From assembly GCA_031263945.1 (NCBI GenBank), contig JAISEW010000014.1, forward strand, positions 1-34,695: a stretch of DNA of 34,695 bases, written 5' to 3'. Source of the DNA: Gracilibacteraceae bacterium. GTDB taxonomy: Bacteria > Bacillota > Desulfitobacteriia > Desulfitobacteriales > Syntrophobotulaceae. This document shows, piece after piece, positions 13,752 to 22,830 of the stretch. The position numbers and the translations under genes were made by a program. Under the pieces are notes generated by a model. That model was not told the origin of the DNA, searched no databases, and saw nothing but the letters and a program-made list of their open reading frames with translations. Numbering within the stretch: the first letter of the stretch is position 1; each line of letters opens with the position of its first letter.

Positions 13752-16700
13752 TTAAATCTCTTTTTTTCTAAATTTAGCGCCAAAATTATCCAGTGAGAGG
13801 TACAGCACCGGCACGACGATGAGCGTGACCAGAGTGGACAGCGAGAGACCAAATACTATCACCAGCGCCAAAGGCTGCGCCATTTCCGCTCCCGATCCGA
13901 TGCCGAGCGCCATAGGCAGCATACCGAGCACGGTGGTCAGCGTCGTCATCAGGATCGGCCGCAAACGGATAGGGCCGGCGCGCAAAATAGCCGTTTTATT
14001 GTCTTCTTTTAAAGTTCGCCGCCGCGTGTTTACATAATCAACGAAAACGATAGCGTTGTTGACCACGATGCCCGCCAGCATGATGATACCGATCAGACCC
14101 GGCACGCTCAGGGGAATGCCGGCGATGAACAGGCCGAACACGCCGCCCGCCAGGCCCAGCGGCATGGAGAACATGATGATGAAGGGATAGAGCAGCGACT
14201 CGAACTGAGAAGCCATGATCATGTAAACCAGAAGAATGGCGAGTACGAGCATGAGCAGCAGATCGCTGAAAGCGTCGGTCATGGTCTCCGTCATGCCGCC
14301 CATTTCAAAGCGGTAGCCCTCCGGCATATTATAGGCGGAAAGCGCCGTCAGGACGTCGGCGGAAATGGAGCCCAGGTCTCGGCCGCTGATTTCGGAGGAG
14401 ACGCTGAGGGTGGTCTCACGATCCACGCGGTTGATGCTGACCGGCCCTTGCGTGACCACGACGTCGGCCACCTGGTCCAGACTCACCTGCCCCGTGGAAC
14501 TCACGGGCATTTGACCGAGCGCGGCCATGTTTTCCTCATAATAACTGTCCCCGCGGATCACTACCGGGATCTCCGTGCCGCCTATACGAAACTGGGTGGC
14601 TGTGGAGCCGGAGATCACGCCGCGCACGGACTGCCCGATCTGCGCCGCCGTCAGCCCGAATTGGGCGGCGCGGTCACGGTTGACGGCCACGCTCACTTTC
14701 GGCGTTCCGTCCGCGAAACTGGAAGAAACTTCGCGCGTCCCCTCCACGGTTTTGATGATATCCACAAAATCGTCGGCGATATCCCGCAAAGTGCTGAGGT
14801 CGTCGCCGAAAAGCGCCACGTTAAGCGGGGCGCCCGTGCCCATGCTGAACGAGGTCATGGAACTGACGCTGACTTCCGCGCCCGGCGTTTCCCGTACCAG
14901 AACGCGGATCTGCTCCATGATCTCCTTGGCGCCCCGGTCGCGTTCCATGAGCGGCGTCAGTTCGATATACAAAGTCCCCTGATTTTCGCCGCCCGTCAAA
15001 GACTCCGAAGCGCCAGCCTCGATATAAACGCGGGTGATCTCCGGAATAACGCGCACTTTGGCTTCCAGTTCGTCCATGATGACGACGGCGTCCTGCACTT
15101 TGGCCCCCGCCGCCAAAGTCGCCTGCACCATGATGAAGCCTTCGTCCGTCTCCGGGAAAAATTCCTGGCCGACGGCGAACACGGAGGCGAGGCAGAGGAT
15201 AAAGGCGATAAAAGCGGTGATCGTCACGGTTTTGCGCCGCCGGAGCGCCCATGCCAGCATCCGGCCGTAAGCGCTGTGCAGACCGGCGAAACCGCGGTCA
15301 AAAGCGTCATAGATCCGGCCCAGCAGGCGAAAGCGCCGTTTGGTTTCTTCTTCCGTGTCAAGGCCCATCTGCTTTTGGATCATCAGGCCGAATTCGTCCT
15401 GCTCGTGGCTGCGGACGGATACTTTCAGCAGTTTGGAGCAAAGCATCGGCACCAGAGTGATGGCGACGACGAGGGAGGCGAGCAAAGAAAAGCTGACCGT
15501 GATCGCCAATTGCTCAAAGAGCAGGGCGGCGATCCCCTCGGCGAAGAAAATCGGCACGAAAACGGCGACGGTGGTCAAGGTGGAGGCGACCAAAGCCATG
15601 TTCACCTCAGCCGAGCCTTTGACGGAGGCGTCTATGCGGGAATAACCGTCCTGGCGGTATCTGTGGATATTTTCCAATACGACAATGGAATTATCTACCA
15701 GCATACCGACCCCGAGGCCGAGGCCGCCTACAGTCATGATGTTCAGCGTAATATCCGTGAAAAAGAGGAGGCAGAAAGTGGCGATGATGGAAATGGGGAT
15801 GCTGAGAGCGATGATCAGCGTCGTGCGCACGTTGCGCAGGAAAATATACAGGACGATGATAGCGAGCAGGGCGCCCTGCATCGCGCTGTTAGCCACCTGG
15901 TTCAGCGATTGTTTAATGTAGTCGGCGCTGTCGTACAGGATATTGATTTCGCCCTTGGGCAAATTCGCTCTGGTTTTTTCCAGCTGCGCCCGCACGGCGT
16001 CAGAAACAGTGACGGTATTGGAACCGGCTTGTTTGGTGATGACCAGATCGATGCTCGTGTAGCCGTCCGCCTTGGAAATCGCGCTCGGGTCTTCCCGTTT
16101 CATCTCCACCTGGGCCAAATCGCGCAGGCGCGGCTGGGCGCCGGTCGGCAGCGGGATGATCATATCGGCTATTTGCTCCACGGTTTGGAACTGGCCGTTC
16201 GTCGTCACCGTCAGCGCCTGATTGCCGCGCAGCACGCTCCCGGCCGGGATATCCATGTTTTCCGCCCGGATGATACCGGAGACATACTCGGGTGAAATGC
16301 CGTAGCCTCGCAGTTTTTCCGCGTCGAGGCGCACTTCGATCACATTGCTCACACTGCCGAAGATCTCGACGGAGGCGACGCCGGCCACGCTTTCCATCTG
16401 CGGCTTGACAGTATCTTCCACCAAGGCCTGGATCTCCGTCTGGGTCATATTTTCCGTGGACAGCGAGAGCATCATCATCGGCATGGAATTCAGGTCTATT
16501 TTGATCACGATCGGATCGGAAGCGTCTTCCGGCAAAATGGCGGACAGCGTTTCCACGCTGTTGCGCGCGTCGGCGACGGCCTGATCCAGATCGGATTTAA
16601 ACTCAAACTGCATGACGACGATGGACATGCCTTCCGCGGATATGGACTGCATGGTTTCGATATGGGAGACCGTGCCCACCGCGTCCTCGATCGGCCGCGT

Positions 16701-16889
16701 GATGAGTGTCTCGATCTCCTGAGGGCCGACGCCGTTGTAGGTGGTCATGATGATGGCGACGGGGATTTCGATATTCGGGATGAGATCCAGCGGGATCCCG
16801 GTCAGCGAGACGAATCCGAGCAAAACCACGATCAGAAATATCATGATCACGGAAACGGGCCGCCGCACGGATACTTCGGAAAGTTTCAT
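13752..16889 (-). CDS. RND-family efflux pump (AcrB/HAE1-like)
   Basis: A 1045-aa RND transporter of usual length, with TM1 at about 12-30, a large extracytoplasmic domain, TM2-6 from about 335, a second large domain and TM8-12 at the C-terminus. The TM4 relay site reads VDN (D399, N400) instead of the Asp-Asp of AcrB, and the TM10 position of AcrB Lys940 is Asn (N944). A single acidic relay residue is seen in other Firmicutes pumps, so function is likely retained. It overlaps the adaptor gene by 4 bp. No TolC-like channel gene is next to it. Substrates are unknown. Confidence 0.93.
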   Translation of the reverse strand: MKLSEVSVRRPVSVIMIFLIVVLLGFVSLTGIPLDLIPNIEIPVAIIMTTYNGVGPQEIETLITRPIEDAVGTVSHIETMQSISAEGMSIVVMQFEFKSDLDQAVADARNSVETLSAILPEDASDPIVIKIDLNSMPMMMLSLSTENMTQTEIQALVEDTVKPQMESVAGVASVEIFGSVSNVIEVRLDAEKLRGYGISPEYVSGIIRAENMDIPAGSVLRGNQALTVTTNGQFQTVEQIADMIIPLPTGAQPRLRDLAQVEMKREDPSAISKADGYTSIDLVITKQAGSNTVTVSDAVRAQLEKTRANLPKGEINILYDSADYIKQSLNQVANSAMQGALLAIIVLYIFLRNVRTTLIIALSIPISIIATFCLLFFTDITLNIMTVGGLGLGVGMLVDNSIVVLENIHRYRQDGYSRIDASVKGSAEVNMALVASTLTTVAVFVPIFFAEGIAALLFEQLAITVSFSLLASLVVAITLVPMLCSKLLKVSVRSHEQDEFGLMIQKQMGLDTEEETKRRFRLLGRIYDAFDRGFAGLHSAYGRMLAWALRRRKTVTITAFIAFILCLASVFAVGQEFFPETDEGFIMVQATLAAGAKVQDAVVIMDELEAKVRVIPEITRVYIEAGASESLTGGENQGTLYIELTPLMERDRGAKEIMEQIRVLVRETPGAEVSVSSMTSFSMGTGAPLNVALFGDDLSTLRDIADDFVDIIKTVEGTREVSSSFADGTPKVSVAVNRDRAAQFGLTAAQIGQSVRGVISGSTATQFRIGGTEIPVVIRGDSYYEENMAALGQMPVSSTGQVSLDQVADVVVTQGPVSINRVDRETTLSVSSEISGRDLGSISADVLTALSAYNMPEGYRFEMGGMTETMTDAFSDLLLMLVLAILLVYMIMASQFESLLYPFIIMFSMPLGLAGGVFGLFIAGIPLSVPGLIGIIMLAGIVVNNAIVFVDYVNTRRRTLKEDNKTAILRAGPIRLRPILMTTLTTVLGMLPMALGIGSGAEMAQPLALVIVFGLSLSTLVTLIVVPVLYLSLDNFGAKFRKKEI

Positions 16890-18094
16890 GCGCGGCCTCC
16901 TTCCGTATCAGGGTTTTCCTCGCCGGAGACCTCCGTCTCCGCTTCCGCGGCCGTTTCCGCCGCCGCGCCGTCCAGCTCGATGATCTTCACCTCCGAGCCG
17001 TCATTGACAAAACCCACGCCCCGCGTGATAAAAACATCGCCCGCGCTGAGACCGCTGACGATCTCCACGCGGTCGCCGTCCTCCAAACCCGTGGTCACGG
17101 GCGTTTCCACGGCATAGCCGTCCACGACGCGGTAGACCACGTCACGCCCGCCCCGGTAAACGACGGCGTCCAGCGAGACGACTACGACATTTTCTTTCGT
17201 CAGCGTCGTGATCCCCATCTTGGCGAACATACCCGGTTTGATGAGCTGACCGCTGTTGTCCAGATATACTTTCAGGGCGAACTGGCCGGTCATGGCGTCC
17301 GCCGCCAGACTCAAATCCTCCACCTGCCCGCTGAAAACCTCGGCGGAGGCCGCCGGCACTTCCACCGCCACCCGCTGTCCGTTTTGCACCAGATTGATGA
17401 ATTTTTCGCTGATCGCCGTTTGGATATAGACGCGCTCCAGCGCCGTCACCATGGCGGTCGGGCCGCTGGCCATATTGCCCACGCTGACGTTCAGGGCCGT
17501 GACCACGCCGTCGATCGGCGAGCGCACATCCATGTCGCTCATGGTTTTTTCCGCCGCGCTCACACCGGCGCGGGCCTGGGCCAGCTGGGCTTCCAGCGCG
17601 AGGATCGAAGAATCGGAGGCGGCGATCTCTATTTGCTCCAGGTCGGAGCGCGAGAGAGCGCCAGCCGCGAACAGTTCGCGGGAACGCTCCAATTGCAGTT
17701 TGGCGTTTTCGATTTTTTCCATCGTGGCCGTGTAGTTGGCTTCCGCCGCCTGATAACCGGCCATGGCCTGATCATAGGAGGCCTGGATCAATGATCTGTC
17801 CAGCGAAAACAACAGCTGACCCGCCGTGACGCTGTCGCCGACTTTGACCGCGACAGAACGCACGGTTCCCGGCGTGGTGGGGATCACGGTCACAGAATTA
17901 TCGGCTTGCACCTTGCCGCTGAGCTGGATGGAAACTTCCATATCGGCCAGAGCCGCCGTGGAGGCGTTGACCGCCGTATAGGTCAGCGCGGACGTCGCCG
18001 GCGGACGGTTTAATTGGGCAAAGAGACGCCAAGCCACAATAGCTACGGCTAACACCACAACAACGCCAAGGATTACTTTCGCTTTTTTACTCAT
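16886..18094 (-). CDS. RND efflux periplasmic adaptor (MFP/HlyD family)
   Basis: A 402-aa membrane-fusion protein. The N-terminal anchor (about 7-24) is hydrophobic without a lipobox cysteine. The lipoyl-like half-motifs (VIPTTPGTVRSVAVKVGDSV and VRSPIDGVVTALNVSVGNMA) flank an alpha-helical hairpin (about 105-180). A beta-barrel and membrane-proximal domain follow. The C-terminal 30 residues are Glu/Ala-rich and disordered-looking. The ATG at 18094 has GGAGG upstream and is preferred over the ATG at 18118. It links the RND pump encoded by the overlapping downstream gene to an outer channel or the cell surface. Confidence 0.92.
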   Translation of the reverse strand: MSKKAKVILGVVVVLAVAIVAWRLFAQLNRPPATSALTYTAVNASTAALADMEVSIQLSGKVQADNSVTVIPTTPGTVRSVAVKVGDSVTAGQLLFSLDRSLIQASYDQAMAGYQAAEANYTATMEKIENAKLQLERSRELFAAGALSRSDLEQIEIAASDSSILALEAQLAQARAGVSAAEKTMSDMDVRSPIDGVVTALNVSVGNMASGPTAMVTALERVYIQTAISEKFINLVQNGQRVAVEVPAASAEVFSGQVEDLSLAADAMTGQFALKVYLDNSGQLIKPGMFAKMGITTLTKENVVVVSLDAVVYRGGRDVVYRVVDGYAVETPVTTGLEDGDRVEIVSGLSAGDVFITRGVGFVNDGSEVKIIELDGAAAETAAEAETEVSGEENPDTEGGRA

Positions 18095-18171
18095 CTTTTC
18101 CTCCGCGCGGCCACGCAAGCCGCGTAAACTCGATTTCGTCGCCGACTGACCCCCTCGGCCGATTTACTAGT

Positions 18172-18200
18172 ATTTTACTCTGACGGCTTGGAATTGTCAA
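18172..18200 (-). promoter_or_regulatory. Promoter of the RND efflux operon
   Basis: On the minus strand TTGACA (18200-18195), a 17-bp spacer and TAAAAT (18177-18172) give a near-perfect sigma-A promoter about 80 bp before the adaptor start. Confidence 0.65.
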
Positions 18201-18250
18201 TGCGGATTCTCCCGCGGGAACCATAGTCAGCACGCCCATCTTCCCTCCTT

Positions 18251-18280
18251 CGATGTCAAATGGTCTACCTTTTGACATCG
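18251..18280. repeat. Palindromic hairpin, copy 1
   Basis: A perfect 10-bp stem (CGATGTCAAA / TTTGACATCG) with a 10-nt loop reading TGGTCTACCT. The core TCAAA-GGTCTACCTTTTGA is shared, in inverted orientation, with the hairpin at 18407-18436. Confidence 0.65.
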
Positions 18281-18406
18281 CTCTCCGCGAGGTAAATATT
18301 TCACAAAACTTCGTCAAATTTGCAAAAATCCTTCTTGATCTTGGCGGAAATTCATGGTAGTATTAAGCGCTTTGATCAATTCATGCAAGTTAAGCCGACA
18401 TGAAGC

Positions 18407-18436
18407 GAGTCTCAAAAGGTAGACCTTTTGAGACTC
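18407..18436. terminator. Palindromic hairpin, copy 2; terminator after the glycosyltransferase gene
   Basis: GAGTCTCAAAAGGT and ACCTTTTGAGACTC are a perfect 14-nt inverted repeat with only AG between. It lies 22 bp past the glycosyltransferase stop on the minus strand. A T4 run follows on the plus strand, but no clear T-run follows on the minus strand. It may be a terminator or a dispersed palindromic repeat; its core matches copy 1. The 340-bp stretch 18119-18458 otherwise holds only the efflux promoter and a doubtful 50-codon frame (18087-18239). Confidence 0.55.
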
Positions 18437-18458
18437 TTTTGCAGGATACCTTTGCGTT

Positions 18459-19490
18459 TTATCGCCACGGATTTTTACCGCGATCACCCGCGATGGCGCG
18501 GGCTTCCGTATACGCCGCCAGCAGCCGCTGGCCGACAAACTCGAGCGCTCTTTCTTCCGCGACGGCGTGACCGTTTTGTGATAAATCCCGCAAGTCGCCG
18601 CTCGTCATGCCGATGATTTTATGACAAAATTCCTCCGTGCTTCCGCCTTTATACACATGGACGCCGTCCGCCAGCCAATCATGGTAAACGGGTATATCCC
18701 GCAGCAATATGGGCGTATTCATCGCCAAAGCCTCCAATACGGCGATGCCTTCCGTTTCCTCATGGCTGGGGAACAGAAACATATCGCAGCCGCGGTAGGC
18801 GTCGCGCAGTTCTTCCCGCCCGACATAGCCGGGAAAAATGAGATTCGGCAGCTCCGCGCGCACCGCTTTTCTGACCTTGGCCGGCACGGTCCGGAGATCC
18901 GCGTGGCCAAACCAGATGAATTTGTATGCGGGCAGCCGCCCAGCCAGTTCCACGAAATCCAAAATCCCTTTTCGCTCGATCCACAGACCGACGGACATGA
19001 TCACCTTGTCGCCGCCCTTAAAACCGTATTTTTTGCGAAAAGCAGCCCGGTCGCCCTTTTTTCTGTCAAAAAATGTCAAATCGACCCCGTTGGAAATGGC
19101 CCTGATCGGCGGTTTTATGCCGTAACCCTCCAGGATACGTTTGGCATAAGGCGTGGGCGTTATAACGAGGTCGGCGCGGCCGTAACAGCGCTTGAGCCAC
19201 AGCCGGAAAAGCGGCGAAGCCCAGTTGGAGCCGATAAAAGAATTCCGGAAATCCTCCTCCGTGGAATGGGCGTGAAAGACCACCGTTTTCTCCAGCGCCC
19301 GGGCGCGGCCGCTCACGCGCAAGGAGCCGGGAAACAGCGTGTTGATATGCGCGACGTCAAAATCGCCGTCCGCGTCGGTCGTAAACTCTATGCCGCTATG
19401 GGCCAGAGCTTTTTGCTGATGCTCCAGCGCGCGTCCCACGCCGCTTTTCCCAATCAGCTTCTGATACTCGAAAAACAGCAGTACTCGCAT
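18459..19490 (-). CDS. Glycosyltransferase family 4 (GT-B)
   Basis: A 343-aa GT-B retaining glycosyltransferase. The N-terminal acceptor domain begins MRVLLFFEYQ and carries the GVGRALEHQ glycine loop. The C-terminal donor domain begins near residue 160 (VIMSVGLWIERKGI) and has the FLFPSHEETEGIAVLEALAM motif whose EgigvlEAla-type glutamates bind the nucleotide sugar. Order and neighbour (a VTT-domain membrane protein 12 bp upstream) resemble Firmicutes glycolipid glucosyltransferase loci, so diacylglycerol glycosylation is a reasonable guess, not a finding. No membrane segments; likely peripheral on the inner face. Confidence 0.88.
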   Translation of the reverse strand: MRVLLFFEYQKLIGKSGVGRALEHQQKALAHSGIEFTTDADGDFDVAHINTLFPGSLRVSGRARALEKTVVFHAHSTEEDFRNSFIGSNWASPLFRLWLKRCYGRADLVITPTPYAKRILEGYGIKPPIRAISNGVDLTFFDRKKGDRAAFRKKYGFKGGDKVIMSVGLWIERKGILDFVELAGRLPAYKFIWFGHADLRTVPAKVRKAVRAELPNLIFPGYVGREELRDAYRGCDMFLFPSHEETEGIAVLEALAMNTPILLRDIPVYHDWLADGVHVYKGGSTEEFCHKIIGMTSGDLRDLSQNGHAVAEERALEFVGQRLLAAYTEARAIAGDRGKNPWR

Positions 19491-19502
19491 AGATCCTCCC
19501 TA

Positions 19503-20105
19503 CTAGCCGATCAGCCGCGCGACCCAGCCGGACGCGAAGGCGAGCCCCAGGCTGTACGCTATGATGGCGCCCGGCTTGCAAAGCAAAATAATGGCGATAA
19601 ACTTTTTCAGCCGCATACGCGTCATGCCCGCCACCAGGCACAGATAATCGTCCGGCGCGACCGGCAGGAAGATCGCCAGCGCGAACCACCTGTCGAAGGC
19701 GCTTTCCCTGTCCAGCCAGCCGATGTACTTGTCGTAGATCCGCTCCGGGACGACGCTTCGCACAAACGGTTTTCCGTATCTGCGCGCCAGCAGAAAATTG
19801 ATAACGGAGCCCGTGACGATGCCGATGTAATTGTAGACGCAGCCCCAAACGGGACCGAAAATCAGCACGCCGGCGAGGCAGCCGAGCCCTCCGGGTATAA
19901 CGGGGACGACGACCTGAACGATCTGCAGGAGGACAAACAGGGCGGGCGCCCATACTCCCGCCCGGGTCAGAAAATCTTCAAGCACGTCCGTCCGCGTAAA
20001 CAAACCGATATGATAGCCGAAAATACACAGGGCGATCGCGGCGGCGATCCCCAGAGCCGATAGGATATTGATGATTTTTCCGGCCTGCGCCCGCGTGTTC
20101 GTCAT
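19503..20105 (-). CDS. TVP38/TMEM64 (VTT/DedA-like) membrane protein
   Basis: A 200-aa integral membrane protein with the VTT (SNARE-associated, DedA-like) domain: QIVQVVVPVIPGGLGCLAGV (about 62-81), the VTGSVINFLLARRYGKP segment, and the re-entrant FLPVAPDDYLCLVAGMTRM motif. DedA/VTT proteins are linked to lipid scrambling or flipping and membrane homeostasis. The start is the ATG at 20105 with GGAGGTG 6 nt upstream; a GTG three codons earlier is inside that ribosome site. Co-transcribed with the glycosyltransferase, which suggests joint lipid or glycolipid work. Confidence 0.88.
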   Translation of the reverse strand: MTNTRAQAGKIINILSALGIAAAIALCIFGYHIGLFTRTDVLEDFLTRAGVWAPALFVLLQIVQVVVPVIPGGLGCLAGVLIFGPVWGCVYNYIGIVTGSVINFLLARRYGKPFVRSVVPERIYDKYIGWLDRESAFDRWFALAIFLPVAPDDYLCLVAGMTRMRLKKFIAIILLCKPGAIIAYSLGLAFASGWVARLIG

Positions 20106-20423
20106 ACCCGCCACCTCCGCAATTATAGTAACACGCGCCGATTAAAGCGCGGCGGAACGTAGATTAAGCGTCTGTTAAACCTGGATGAAAAAACTGAGAC
20201 GGATTTTAATGTTCCGGTGCCGGCGACCCAGCCAGCGTTTCCCTATGGTAAAGCCGGCGTTCAAGAAGCCGAACGGGGCGCGCACATAATCGGGACCGAG
20301 CGCAGCGCGGCGCCGGCGCCCACCTACAGGAATCCCATGACAAATGTCGCGAGCAGATACTGATCACAGATTACCGGATAAAGGTAAACAGAAAACCCTT
20401 AAAAGTTGTAAACTCCCCACTCC

Positions 20424-20451
20424 CAACTCTCAACTCTCAACTCTCAACTCT
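20424..20451. repeat. 7-bp tandem repeat (CAACTCT x4)
   Basis: Four exact copies of CAACTCT within a longer pyrimidine-rich, C/T-biased tract (about 20410-20467). The gene-free stretch 20106-20528 otherwise holds an unrecognised 64-codon open stretch (20169-20363) without a usual start codon, possibly a gene remnant. Confidence 0.7.
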
Positions 20452-20465
20452 CCACTCCCCCACTC

Positions 20466-20494
20466 TTGCCCGTCTCCGTTTTTTCCGCTATAAT
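20466..20494 (+). promoter_or_regulatory. Promoter of the YceG-like gene
   Basis: TTGCCC (20466-20471), a 17-bp spacer and a perfect TATAAT (20489-20494) lie 35 bp before the ATG. Confidence 0.6.
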
Positions 20495-20528
20495 AATCTA
20501 GGATACCTCTAAAGAAAGCATTGGCGGT

Positions 20529-22802
20529 ATGGGGGTGAAAATCACGTTAAATCATGAAGCGGTTTTTCTGGGTTTGAATGAGCGTCATCCGGCCCAGACC
20601 TTGTTTTTCCGCTTTATCGGCACGGACGAGGACGGGAAAACAGAGGCTTTTCTGACGCGCTTCCGCGATCTGGCCGCCGAAGGGGGGCTGCTGTTCACAG
20701 AGCCGATCCCGGAACCGGGGGCAGGCGAGACGGCCCGTCTGGAGGAGGCGACCGGCGATTTCACTCGCGTCACGGAGCAAACGGTCGTCGCGCATGTGAC
20801 CGTCTGGCTGGCCCAGTTATGGCAGTCGCAGCAAGCGGAAACAGCCAAAGCGGTATGGTCGCTCGTCAAATTCCTCAAAGGACGCGGCACGCGCGAGGAA
20901 ACGCTGCGCTCCGTGTATACAGGTCTGCTCTGCCGCCTCTCGGTCCCCTGCGGTCGTGCCCTGCGCGCGATGGGCAGCGGTGATCCGCCCAAGGTGATGT
21001 ACGAGGGGGAGATCACGGCCCGGGAACTCTATCTGCTTTATACGCTTTCGCTGGCCGGCTGCGACGTGGTATACGCGCATCATAACGAGGAAAGTTATTT
21101 GGCCGCCGACCCGATCGGCCGTTTTTCCTCGCTCGTGCGCGGCTCGGTCTTCACGCCCCGGCCTGCCCGGACGGCCGCGGAGCGGGAAACGTCCGCCGGC
21201 TCGCCGGATCTTCCGGCGCCGGCGGCGGACGCGGCGACGGCGCGGGCGGACGCGGCGCGCACCGCCGGTCTCGTCTGCGTGAACTCCTGGCTTGAGGGCG
21301 GCGACGTTTGGAGCGCGGTCCTGGAAAACGCCGCCCGGCGCGGCGGCCGCGGCCCGGAACGGCGCAATATTTTTTCTCTTTGTTTCGGCGCCGACGAGCG
21401 GGAAGTCTACCGCAACCGCCTTTTCTTCCTGCGGGAAAAACTGCGCGCCTCTGGAAAAAAATGGATGTTAATGACTTTGCGCACCCCGCCCCCGACCGAA
21501 AAAGAAGCGGCGGTTTTTCAGGGAGCGGTCACGCCGGAGGAATTGGCCGCGCGCCTGACCGCCGGTGATGAACTCACGACTCTTCTGGCCCGGCGGGCGC
21601 TGCTCACGCTGCTGGACGAACGGGCGGCGGCGGAAACGGACGGCGGGACGGAAGCGGGCTTGCCGCCGCGGCTGGCCGCCTGGCTCGCGCGTTACGCGGC
21701 GGAGCTGTTCGCCGGAGAAGCGGCGGCGGACGCCCCGCCGATTTTCCTCTATTACGGCCCCATCACGGCGGATGAGACGGATTTGCTTTGGCTGCTGAAA
21801 GAAATCGGCGCCGACGTTCTATATTTCTCGCCGGATAAGGCAGACAGCGAAGTGTTTCACCGCCGCCTGGGGCCGCCGCTCGGGGCGCTGGAGACGGAAC
21901 TGCCGGGCGATTTGCCCTGGGAGCCTTTTCCGGAGGAAGAAATACGTCTGCGGGCGGAAACAACGGCCTACAACGCTTCCCGCGAATTGGACCGCGTTTT
22001 GTACAGCGGTTCCGGCCTTTACCGCCGCCGGCAATTCACCCGCAGCCGGCCGGTGACTCTCAAGACCACCTATGACGAGATCCCCCTGCTCTGGCCGGTC
22101 GAGGCCAAGTACCGCCCCAATTTCCAGGCGGAGGACGGCGTGGCGACGGTGCCGAATATTTTCGCTAAGATCTGCGGCGTGGAAAAAGGCCTGACCGAGA
22201 TGTACTGGGATCGGATCGCCGCCCTGACGACACAGCAGACCTGTCTGGTCACGCGTCTGCCGTTTTTTGCCCGCGCGGGCGCGGCGGAGACGAAGGAGGC
22301 GCGGAATTTCTGGCAGGACGATCAGCTTTCTCCGGACGTGAAAAAAAGTCCCTACTACCGTTACGAGCATCTGTCGCCTGACACGCAGGAACTGTGGCTG
22401 GAAAAAACGCGGGAACTCCTGCGCGGCGATCTGCTGCGTCTGACGGAGGAAGAAAAATTTCAGGCCCTCGCGGTCTTGCTCGCCCTGGAACCGGAGATCC
22501 TGCGCCTAGTGCAGAATTTCGACTATACGGGCGAAGTGCCCAAACTGCTCATAGTCTCGGCGACGGACGCCCTTTTCGCCTTGGAGGACTGCGTTCACGC
22601 CGCTTTTCTCAATATGATCGGCTTTGACGTTGTGATCTTCACGCCGACCGGCAACCGGGACATCGAGACTTATATCGACGCGCGGCATTTTGAGACCCAT
22701 CAGATCGGCGAATATATGCCCGGCCTGAGCCCGCCCGATTTGCGCCGGCGCCGGCTGGGCCTGAAGCCGCAGTCGTGGCTGGGCAAGTTGTTAGGGCGTT
22801 AA
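20529..22802 (+). CDS. YceG-family protein (tellurite-resistance-associated biosynthetic module)
   Basis: A 757-aa soluble protein resembling the Bacillus YceG family, found with ter stress/tellurite genes and proposed to belong to a biosynthetic module. Diagnostic stretches are RPNFQAEDGVATVPNIFAKI (about 533-552), the FWQDDQLSPDVKKSPYYRYE segment, and PKLLIVSATDALFALEDC with FDVVIFTPTGNRDIETYI near the C-terminus. Three regions (about 154-200, 403-450, 670-722) share a hydrophobic strand, a turn, a helix with an acidic residue, and a GxDVhh strand, suggesting repeated Rossmann-like modules. An Ala/Asp-rich linker spans about 212-250. No ter genes are nearby. The ATG at 20529 is used; a GTG two codons later is possible. 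Biochemical role unknown. Confidence 0.72.
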   Translation: MGVKITLNHEAVFLGLNERHPAQTLFFRFIGTDEDGKTEAFLTRFRDLAAEGGLLFTEPIPEPGAGETARLEEATGDFTRVTEQTVVAHVTVWLAQLWQSQQAETAKAVWSLVKFLKGRGTREETLRSVYTGLLCRLSVPCGRALRAMGSGDPPKVMYEGEITARELYLLYTLSLAGCDVVYAHHNEESYLAADPIGRFSSLVRGSVFTPRPARTAAERETSAGSPDLPAPAADAATARADAARTAGLVCVNSWLEGGDVWSAVLENAARRGGRGPERRNIFSLCFGADEREVYRNRLFFLREKLRASGKKWMLMTLRTPPPTEKEAAVFQGAVTPEELAARLTAGDELTTLLARRALLTLLDERAAAETDGGTEAGLPPRLAAWLARYAAELFAGEAAADAPPIFLYYGPITADETDLLWLLKEIGADVLYFSPDKADSEVFHRRLGPPLGALETELPGDLPWEPFPEEEIRLRAETTAYNASRELDRVLYSGSGLYRRRQFTRSRPVTLKTTYDEIPLLWPVEAKYRPNFQAEDGVATVPNIFAKICGVEKGLTEMYWDRIAALTTQQTCLVTRLPFFARAGAAETKEARNFWQDDQLSPDVKKSPYYRYEHLSPDTQELWLEKTRELLRGDLLRLTEEEKFQALAVLLALEPEILRLVQNFDYTGEVPKLLIVSATDALFALEDCVHAAFLNMIGFDVVIFTPTGNRDIETYIDARHFETHQIGEYMPGLSPPDLRRRRLGLKPQSWLGKLLGR

Positions 22803-22830
22803 GGCGGTTTTGGCAAAGCGGATCCGAGTA

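Noticed and set aside
14448..16295. 615-codon plus-strand frame opposite the RND pump gene
   Set aside because: His/Asp/Arg-rich translation without domains, lying wholly within the coding strand of a well-recognised pump; typical GC-rich antisense artefact.
18621..20063. 480-codon plus-strand frame across the glycosyltransferase and VTT genes
   Set aside because: It spans two genes with clear family motifs on the minus strand and shows no motif of its own.
20410..20470. CAACTCT tandem tract as a possible CRISPR or phase-variation tract
   Set aside because: The unit is only 7 bp, without spacers. It lies before, not in, the YceG promoter and coding region, so phase variation of the gene is not supported.
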